Shown here piece by piece: positions 6,906 through 11,207 of a DNA stretch of 11,207 nucleotides (positions within the stretch are counted from its first letter, which is position 1; each line of letters starts with the position of its first letter). Below the pieces are notes generated by a model. The model was not told the DNA's origin. It worked only from the letters and a program-made list of their open reading frames with translations, and did no database searches. This stretch comes from Candidatus Firestoneibacteriota bacterium (GTDB lineage: Bacteria > JACRDZ01): positions 1-11,207 of the forward strand of contig JACRDZ010000213.1 of NCBI GenBank assembly GCA_016212735.1, in the 5' to 3' direction. The position numbers and the translations under genes were made by a program.

Positions 6906-8258
6906 ATGCGTAAGTTATTTGGAACTGATGGCATTCGAGGAGTTGCAAATATTGAACCCATGACTGCTGAAATGGCTTATAAATTAGGTAAATGCTGTGC
7001 TATATATTTTACGAGGGATAAAAAAGAACGTATTGTTTTTCTAATTGGAAAGGATACCCGTTTATCCTGTGATATGCTTGAAAATGCTATTACAGCTGGA
7101 TTATGCTCCTATGGTGTTGATGTTATTAAAATTGGAATATTACCAACTCCTGCTGTTGCTTATCTTACAAAAAAATATAAAGCAGACTGCGGGATTATGA
7201 TTTCAGCATCGCATAATTCTTTTGAAGATAATGGAATTAAATTATTTTCAAATAAAGGACATAAGCTTTCAGAAAATATTGAAGACGATTTAACTAAAAT
7301 GCTGCATGAGGAAAATATTCCTGTTAATAAACCTTTAGGATCTGCAATTGGAAGAGTAGTTGAAGATAAAAATGCAGTAAAAGACTATCTTTCATATGTA
7401 ATAAGCACTATTCCAGTAAATACTAATCTATCTTCATTAAAAATTGTTGTTGATTGTGCTAACGGGGCAACTTCATATATTGCTGCCGAACTTTTTGAAA
7501 ATCTCGGAATTAAAATTAAATTAAAACACAACAAACCTACAGGGACAAATATTAATCTTAATTGTGGATCACTATATCCCCATGGGATAAGCAGTGAAAT
7601 AAAAAAAGCTAAATATAATGCAGGATTATGCTTTGACGGAGATGGAGACAGAGTAATTGCTCTTGATGAGAATGGAGAAATGATTGATGGCGACTATATT
7701 ATGGCCATTTGCAGTAAATATTTGTTTCATGATAAAAAACACCCGAAAAAAATACTTATTACAACAACAATGAGTAATATCGGGCTTGAAAAATTCACAC
7801 AGGAATTCGGCATAAAAATGATAAGAACTAATGTTGGGGATAAATATGTTTTGGAAGAAATGTTGAAAATTGGAGCAATATTAGGCGGTGAACAATCAGG
7901 ACACATAATATTTAAAGAATTCTCAACTACTGGAGATGGAATAATCACTGCGTTACAACTGCTTTCAATTATGGCAAATGAGAATAAAAAACTTTCATCC
8001 CTTTCAAAAGTAATGAAGAAATATCCACAGATACTCATTAATATACCTGTTAAATCTAAAGTGGATTTCCATAGTATACCAGAACTTCATCAGGTTATTG
8101 ATGAAATAGAAAAGGAAATAGAAAATAATGGAAGACTTGTACTAAGATATTCAGGAACTGAACCTCTAGCACGTATAATGCTTGAAGGTTATGATGAAAA
8201 TAAAATAAAAAAAATCGGGAATAGACTTGCAGATGCCATTAAATTAAATATAGGGTAG
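6906..8258 (+). CDS. glmM: Phosphoglucosamine mutase GlmM
   Basis: A 450-residue phosphohexomutase that converts glucosamine-6-phosphate to glucosamine-1-phosphate, on the route to UDP-GlcNAc for peptidoglycan and lipid A. The N-terminus has the GlmM signature FGTDGIRGVAN. The phosphoserine loop ISASHN has its catalytic serine at 102, the same number as in E. coli GlmM. The metal-binding loop D244-G-D-G-D-R249, the sugar-binding loop GGEQSGHI (327-334) and the phosphate-binding RYSGTEP (414-420) follow in the normal order. The length is typical (about 445-450). GGAGG lies nine bases before the start. It follows cdaR by 27 bases in the conserved c-di-AMP cluster. In B. subtilis and relatives GlmM inhibits CdaA directly, which would tie precursor supply to signalling. 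Confidence 0.97.
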   Translation: MRKLFGTDGIRGVANIEPMTAEMAYKLGKCCAIYFTRDKKERIVFLIGKDTRLSCDMLENAITAGLCSYGVDVIKIGILPTPAVAYLTKKYKADCGIMISASHNSFEDNGIKLFSNKGHKLSENIEDDLTKMLHEENIPVNKPLGSAIGRVVEDKNAVKDYLSYVISTIPVNTNLSSLKIVVDCANGATSYIAAELFENLGIKIKLKHNKPTGTNINLNCGSLYPHGISSEIKKAKYNAGLCFDGDGDRVIALDENGEMIDGDYIMAICSKYLFHDKKHPKKILITTTMSNIGLEKFTQEFGIKMIRTNVGDKYVLEEMLKIGAILGGEQSGHIIFKEFSTTGDGIITALQLLSIMANENKKLSSLSKVMKKYPQILINIPVKSKVDFHSIPELHQVIDEIEKEIENNGRLVLRYSGTEPLARIMLEGYDENKIKKIGNRLADAIKLNIG

Positions 8259-8282
8259 AGGAATTTGAAAGTTTGGTTATAA

Positions 8283-8341
8283 CGCCTCATAAATGAGGCA
8301 ACTACATGTGTCATCAGTGTAGTTGCTCGATTTATCGAGCC
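8283..8341. repeat. REPIN/BIME-like pair of inverted REP hairpins
   Basis: Two 23-base arms lie in inverted orientation around a 13-base centre. The left arm (8283-8305) is a 7-bp hairpin GCCTCAT-AA-ATGAGGC followed by AA and CTAC. The right arm (8319-8341) is GTAG, TT, then a 7-bp hairpin GCTCGAT-TT-ATCGAGC. Reverse-complemented, the arms agree everywhere except the first base and three stem positions on each side, and those three are fully compensatory, so pairing is kept while sequence changes. A third stem can form between GCAACTACA (8298-8306) and TGTAGTTGC (8318-8326). A GTAG at the foot of a hairpin, in an inverted doublet between genes, is the classic look of REP elements mobilised by RAYT (TnpA_REP) proteins. 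No U-tract follows, so it is not a standard terminator. Confidence 0.7.
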
Positions 8342-8355
8342 TAATTTAAGGGTAG

Positions 8356-8375
8356 ATCAAATATCAAATATCAAA
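8356..8375. repeat. Heptamer tandem repeat (ATCAAAT, about 2.9 copies)
   Basis: ATCAAAT at 8356-8362 and 8363-8369 is followed by ATCAAA at 8370-8375, immediately before the pdxJ ribosome binding site. Copy-number change here would alter leader length but not the spacing between Shine-Dalgarno and start codon. Confidence 0.7.
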
Positions 8376-8376
8376 C

Positions 8377-8381
8377 AGGAG
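8377..8381 (+). promoter_or_regulatory. Ribosome binding site of pdxJ
   Basis: AGGAG lies eight bases before the pdxJ ATG at 8390. The 131-base gap after glmM otherwise holds the REP-like doublet and the heptamer repeat. I see no well-spaced promoter there, so pdxJ is probably read through from upstream. Confidence 0.65.
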
Positions 8382-8389
8382 AAATATAA

Positions 8390-9121
8390 ATGCCAAAACT
8401 TGGTGTAAATATCGACCATATAGCTACATTACGTCAAGCACGCGGGGGTAATGAACCGGACCCAATTGCAGGAGCTGTAATTGCTGAATTAGCAGGCGCA
8501 GATGGTATTACTATACATCTTCGTGAAGACAGGCGACATATGCAGGACAGAGATCTTAAATTATTGCGTCAGATTGTAAAAACAAAACTAAATTTAGAGA
8601 TGGCAAATAATAAAGAAATTATTAAAATAGCATTATCTGTTGTTCCTGATATGATAACTATTGTACCTGAAAAACGCGAGGAACTGACAACAGAGGGTGG
8701 TCTGGATGTATTAACCAATTCACATTCTATTGAAGAAACAATAAATCTATTTAGATCAAATAATATATTGGTCAGCCTTTTTATTGATCCGGACCCGGAT
8801 CAAATAAAGGAAGCACGTAAAATTAAGACTGATTTTGTAGAAATACATACAGGTAAATATGCTAACAGTAAAACTGAAATTGAGATGCTAAAAGAATTGA
8901 ATTTAATTGAAAAAGCAGTGGAATTGGCTGATAAATCCGGATTAAGAATTAATGCTGGACATGGATTGAATTATAAAAATGTAATTCCAATTGCTCATTT
9001 ACATAAGATCGAAGAATTAAATATTGGACATAGTATTATTTCAAGATCAGTGCTCGTTGGACTGGATAAAGCAATAAGAGAAATGATAGAAGCAATCCAT
9101 TATGGTGAAGAGATATTATGA
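8390..9121 (+). CDS. pdxJ: Pyridoxine 5'-phosphate synthase PdxJ
   Basis: A 243-residue cytosolic TIM-barrel enzyme that condenses 1-deoxyxylulose-5-phosphate with 3-amino-2-oxopropyl phosphate to give pyridoxine 5'-phosphate, the last ring-forming step of the DXP-dependent vitamin B6 route. The N-terminal signature LGVNIDHIATLRQARGG is intact. The catalytic residues known from E. coli (His45, Glu72, His193) align as H43 in ITIHLREDRRH, E70 in LNLEMA and H191 in NAGHGLNY. The length equals the family's usual 240-245. AGGAG precedes the start. The end overlaps acpS by four bases (ATGA, 9118-9121), a pairing also found in E. coli. The separation from glmM by a repeat-bearing 131-base gap contrasts with the tight packing on both sides. 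Other B6 genes are not in the window. Confidence 0.97.
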   Translation: MPKLGVNIDHIATLRQARGGNEPDPIAGAVIAELAGADGITIHLREDRRHMQDRDLKLLRQIVKTKLNLEMANNKEIIKIALSVVPDMITIVPEKREELTTEGGLDVLTNSHSIEETINLFRSNNILVSLFIDPDPDQIKEARKIKTDFVEIHTGKYANSKTEIEMLKELNLIEKAVELADKSGLRINAGHGLNYKNVIPIAHLHKIEELNIGHSIISRSVLVGLDKAIREMIEAIHYGEEIL

Positions 9122-9522
9122 TTTATGGTATAGGAATAGATATTATTGAAATAAACAGAATAAAAGAAAGTATAAATAAGTTTGGTGATATTTTCTTAAA
9201 TAAAATATTTACAAAAGAAGAAATTTATTATTGTAAAAATAAAAAAAATCCTTATCAGCATTTTGCAGGACGTTTTGCAGCTAAAGAAGCTGTATTTAAA
9301 GCTCTTGGAGGGATAACAAATCCTGATCTTAACTGGAAAAACATTGAAATTTTAAATGATTTTTCAGGAAAACCCAAACTTGTTTTCTCCACTGATTTAA
9401 TTAAATTTCTATTAAAAAAAAATATCTTATTATATCATCTCAGTATTTCTCATTCTGTAAAACATGCTGTAGCACAGGTAATACTTGAGACAGGAGAAAA
9501 AAACAAGCGTAAAAAATCATAA
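9118..9522 (+). CDS. acpS: Holo-[acyl-carrier-protein] synthase AcpS
   Basis: A 134-residue phosphopantetheinyl transferase that moves 4'-phosphopantetheine from CoA to the serine of apo-acyl carrier protein, making it active for fatty acid synthesis. The magnesium-binding residues stand where expected: D8 in GIGIDIIE and E57 in RFAAKEAVFKALGG (E. coli Asp9 and Glu58). The C-terminal strand HLSISHSVKHAVAQVI is also typical. The length is in the AcpS group range (about 120-135). It begins inside the last codon of pdxJ, so it is translationally coupled to it. It is the last gene of this cluster; the next gene has its own promoter. A run of nine A residues at 9414-9422 lies within the reading frame. 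Confidence 0.96.
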   Translation: MIYGIGIDIIEINRIKESINKFGDIFLNKIFTKEEIYYCKNKKNPYQHFAGRFAAKEAVFKALGGITNPDLNWKNIEILNDFSGKPKLVFSTDLIKFLLKKNILLYHLSISHSVKHAVAQVILETGEKNKRKKS

Positions 9523-9535
9523 TTTATAATTTTTC

Positions 9536-9564
9536 TTGACATAAATTTAATCTAGGTATATAAA
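9536..9564 (+). promoter_or_regulatory. Sigma70-type promoter upstream of the FabK-like gene
   Basis: A consensus TTGACA (9536-9541) and TATAAA (9559-9564) are separated by 17 bases, in the 118-base gap after acpS. Transcription would start near 9571 and leave a leader of about 70 bases. As at the cdaA promoter, CTTGAC is preceded by a T-rich stretch. No recognisable fatty-acid regulator operator is visible in the leader. Confidence 0.65.
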
Positions 9565-9640
9565 ATTATTTTGTAATAAATCCAGAAAATTAAGGTTTTC
9601 CGCATATTTTTACTTATTTGATATATACAGAAAGGACTTT

Positions 9641-10585
9641 ATGAACCTACCAGAACTTAAAATTGGAAACTTAGTAGCTCCTATTCCTATTATTCAAGGT
9701 GGTATGGCTGTTCGTGTTTCAACAGCTCCACTAGCTGCTGCAGTTGCTAATGAAGGAGGAATAGGAATAATCGGTGCATCAGGGATGGGAATCGATGAAC
9801 TTAGAGATCAGATAAGAAAAGCTAAACAGTTAACCAGAGGTATTGTTGGTGTTAATATAATGGTTGCTCTAGCAAATTTTATTAAAATGGTAAAAGCTGC
9901 CATTGAAGAGAAAATAGATCTCATTATAGCTGGTGCAGGATTTTCAAAAGATCTTTTTCATCTTGGGAAAGACAGCGGGATACCTGTTGTTCCAATAGTT
10001 TCGTCTCTGAGACTGGCAAAAATAGCTGAATCACTTGGAGCGTCTGCTATTGTTGTTGAAGGTAAAGAAGCAGGCGGACATCTTGGTACTGATGTTTCCA
10101 TAAAAGAACTTATTCCTTCAATTGTAAATGAAATAAAAATTCCAGTTGTTGCAGCCGGTGGAATTATGAACGGAAATGATGTTGCAGAAATGTTCAAAAT
10201 GGGTGTAGATGGTGTACAGATGGCTACACGCTTTGTAGCAAGTAAAGAGTGCGAAGTTTCTGATAAATTTAAACAAATTTATTTAAACGCAAATAAAGAG
10301 GATATTGTAATAATAAGAAGCCCTGTTGGATTACCTGGAAGAGCAATTAGAAATGAATTTTCCGAGAAATTAATGCATGGAGAAGCTCCTCCTCCTGAAA
10401 ATTGCGATAACTGTCTCAAACACTGCAGTGGTGAATATTGTATTTTGCAGGCACTTGATAACTCCAGACTTGGTAATACAGAAAATGGTGTGGTTTTTTC
10501 CGGAGAATATGTATATAAATTAAAAGATATATTAACTGTTAAAGAGATTTTCAAAAGAATACTTGATGAAGTAAAAAGGTACTAA
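9641..10585 (+). CDS. FMN-dependent FabK / nitronate monooxygenase family protein with C-terminal Cys cluster
   Basis: A 314-residue TIM-barrel flavoprotein of the family holding enoyl-ACP reductase II (FabK) and nitronate monooxygenase. Family hallmarks are the N-terminal PIIQGGMAV, GVNIMVALANF, VEGKEAGGHLG with the conserved His (H147), VVAAGGIMNG and GVQMATRFVAS (FMN phosphate-binding region). Compared from memory with FabK, the match continues through GAGF…PVVPIVSS. Unusual relative to pneumococcal FabK is a cysteine cluster near the C-terminus: C255-x2-C258-x3-C262-x4-C267, possibly a metal or Fe-S site. The start is supported by AAAGGA (9631-9636). Proximity to acpS favours a role in fatty acid synthesis, but it has its own promoter, so substrate assignment (enoyl-ACP or nitronate) remains open. 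The next gene starts five bases downstream of the stop. Confidence 0.85.
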   Translation: MNLPELKIGNLVAPIPIIQGGMAVRVSTAPLAAAVANEGGIGIIGASGMGIDELRDQIRKAKQLTRGIVGVNIMVALANFIKMVKAAIEEKIDLIIAGAGFSKDLFHLGKDSGIPVVPIVSSLRLAKIAESLGASAIVVEGKEAGGHLGTDVSIKELIPSIVNEIKIPVVAAGGIMNGNDVAEMFKMGVDGVQMATRFVASKECEVSDKFKQIYLNANKEDIVIIRSPVGLPGRAIRNEFSEKLMHGEAPPPENCDNCLKHCSGEYCILQALDNSRLGNTENGVVFSGEYVYKLKDILTVKEIFKRILDEVKRY

Positions 10586-10590
10586 TAATC

Positions 10591-10986
10591 TTGGCTTTTT
10601 TTACAAATCATGAAAAAAAAATATTTATATTTTTATGCATTTCTTTTTTGGCTGGATCATTAATTTTACTGGCAAAAAAGAACATTCCATTTTTTTATGA
10701 TTTTCTATCTTTGAATGAGTTTAAAAGAGAATTTTCTGTTATACACAGCAAAAAACCTCTGCAAACAGAAAAAAAAGAAACAATAGGTGTAAATATAAAT
10801 TCCGCAACATATGATGAATTAATTGAAATCCCTTATATAGGGCCAAAAATCGCCAATAAAATTATTGAAATGAGAAAAAATATAACTTTTAATAATTATA
10901 ACGACCTTAAAACAATTCCAGGAATTGGAGATAAAAAACTATTAAAAATAAAAAAATATTTTAGTTTTGATAGCTCGAAACATTAA
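10591..10986 (+). CDS. Membrane-anchored ComEA-like helix-hairpin-helix DNA-binding protein
   Basis: A 131-residue protein with an N-terminal transmembrane helix (about residues 10-28), a variable linker (about 30-65), and a C-terminal double helix-hairpin-helix domain: NINSATYDELIEIPYIGPKI…IIEMR (about 68-95) and FNNYNDLKTIPGIGDKKLLKI (about 100-120). This is the ComEA layout. ComEA binds incoming double-stranded DNA outside the cytoplasmic membrane during natural transformation, although many bacteria carry similar small proteins of unproven role. The start is TTG at 10591 with AAAAGG at 10574-10579. No in-frame ATG lies early enough to keep the membrane helix, and the ATG at 10610 is out of frame. 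Only five bases separate it from the preceding gene, so co-transcription is likely. No comEC or other competence gene is visible. Confidence 0.82.
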   Translation: MAFFTNHEKKIFIFLCISFLAGSLILLAKKNIPFFYDFLSLNEFKREFSVIHSKKPLQTEKKETIGVNINSATYDELIEIPYIGPKIANKIIEMRKNITFNNYNDLKTIPGIGDKKLLKIKKYFSFDSSKH

Positions 10987-11002
10987 ACTATTAGGATTAG
11001 TC

Positions 11003-11022
11003 GAGGTTATATACAATACCTC
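11003..11022. terminator. Weak hairpin after the ComEA-like gene, possible terminator
   Basis: GAGGT (11003-11007) can pair with ACCTC (11018-11022) around a 10-base loop, and T-rich sequence follows a few bases later. It lies in the 74-base gap between converging genes, where a terminator is expected, but the stem is short and the loop large. Confidence 0.3.
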
Positions 11023-11060
11023 TTCATGTTTTTACAATATTAATAGCTTTGAATTAAAAA

Positions 11061-11207
11061 TTATAATTTCATAATTTTATCAATAATATGTTTAAAAGGT
11101 CTCGGTTGATGATTAATAAATTCATTATATTCAGTTAAAAAATCGATGAATTTATCCATATCTGCTTCACCATCAATTAATGTAGGATTATATTTATTTG
11201 AAGATAA
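11061..11207 (-). CDS. C-terminal fragment of an unrecognised protein (5' end outside window)
   Basis: On the minus strand an open frame enters from the right edge and runs 48 codons to a TAA whose complement is at 11061-11063. The visible part is acidic-to-mixed and likely helical, ending FLTEYNEFINHQPRPFKHIIDKIMKL. It contains coherent residue patterns (alternating hydrophobics, NHQPRPF) that look like real coding sequence and not random AT-rich frame. No membrane segment or catalytic motif is visible. It converges on the ComEA-like gene with 74 bases between the two stops and is therefore a separate transcription unit. I do not recognise the family. Confidence 0.55.
   Translation of the reverse strand, partial: LSSNKYNPTLIDGEADMDKFIDFLTEYNEFINHQPRPFKHIIDKIMKL

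Noticed and set aside
7727..8038. Minus-strand 103-codon frame inside glmM
   Set aside because: It is antisense to conserved glmM motifs including GGEQSGHI, so its apparent order is a by-product of that gene.
8284..8340. Hairpins after glmM as a Rho-independent terminator, riboswitch or tRNA
   Set aside because: No U-tract follows the stems, there is no tRNA-like anticodon arm or CCA end, and the symmetric inverted-arm design fits a REP doublet better than a sensor RNA.
9958..10554. Minus-strand frames inside the FabK-like gene
   Set aside because: They are shadows of a conserved TIM-barrel gene; the Cys and Pro pattern in them mirrors the sense-strand codons.
11057..11078. AT-only palindrome AAAATTAT-N6-ATAATTTT as a terminator
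   Set aside because: It contains no G-C pairs and overlaps the end of the minus-strand gene; such dyads are frequent by chance at this base composition.

Overview
The window is a strongly AT-rich, gene-dense stretch of a bacterial chromosome. All ten complete genes lie on the + strand; only a partial gene at the right edge is on the minus strand. The organism looks like a two-membrane (diderm) bacterium. It has a lapA-lapB pair, which belongs to lipopolysaccharide assembly and control, and a GspM-like type II secretion protein. It also has a c-di-AMP cyclase module (cdaA-cdaR-glmM). From memory, the order cdaA-cdaR-glmM-pdxJ-acpS resembles Deltaproteobacteria-like and related lineages. The AT-richness and the 'accacagag' dispersed repeat suggest a poorly cultured environmental lineage, but I cannot name it.

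Layout. (1) 2-136: the last 44 codons of an unrecognised gene. (2) 141-358: a non-coding block of nested inverted repeats built on ACCACAGAG/CTCTGTGGT. (3) 396-4481: lapA, lapB and mutS, with each start overlapping the previous stop, so a likely single transcript. (4) 4521-5057: an orphan GspM-like gene. (5) 5086-5114: a near-consensus sigma70-type promoter followed by a short dyad, then cdaA, cdaR and glmM (5176-8258). (6) 8283-8341: a compact inverted pair of hairpins, each flanked by GTAG/CTAC, that looks like a REP doublet (REPIN/BIME). It lies between glmM and pdxJ and is followed by a heptamer tandem repeat. (7) 8390-9522: pdxJ and acpS, overlapping by 4 bases. (8) 9536-9564: a second good promoter, then an FMN-dependent FabK/nitronate-monooxygenase family gene with a C-terminal four-cysteine cluster, then a membrane-anchored ComEA-like helix-hairpin-helix gene starting with TTG. 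(9) 11061-11207: the C-terminal end of an unrecognised minus-strand gene converging on the rest.

How they fit together. The central cluster links c-di-AMP synthesis to cell-wall precursor supply: GlmM makes glucosamine-1-phosphate, and CdaR and GlmM are known modulators of CdaA in other bacteria. The amino sugar also feeds lipid A, whose synthesis LapB controls in E. coli. PdxJ makes vitamin B6, AcpS activates acyl carrier protein, and the FabK-like enzyme may act on acyl-ACP. This is mainly a housekeeping region. The items most worth a second look are the REPIN-like element with internal compensatory base changes, the 'accacagag' repeat, the cysteine cluster in the FabK-like protein, and the promoter and dyad in front of cdaA.
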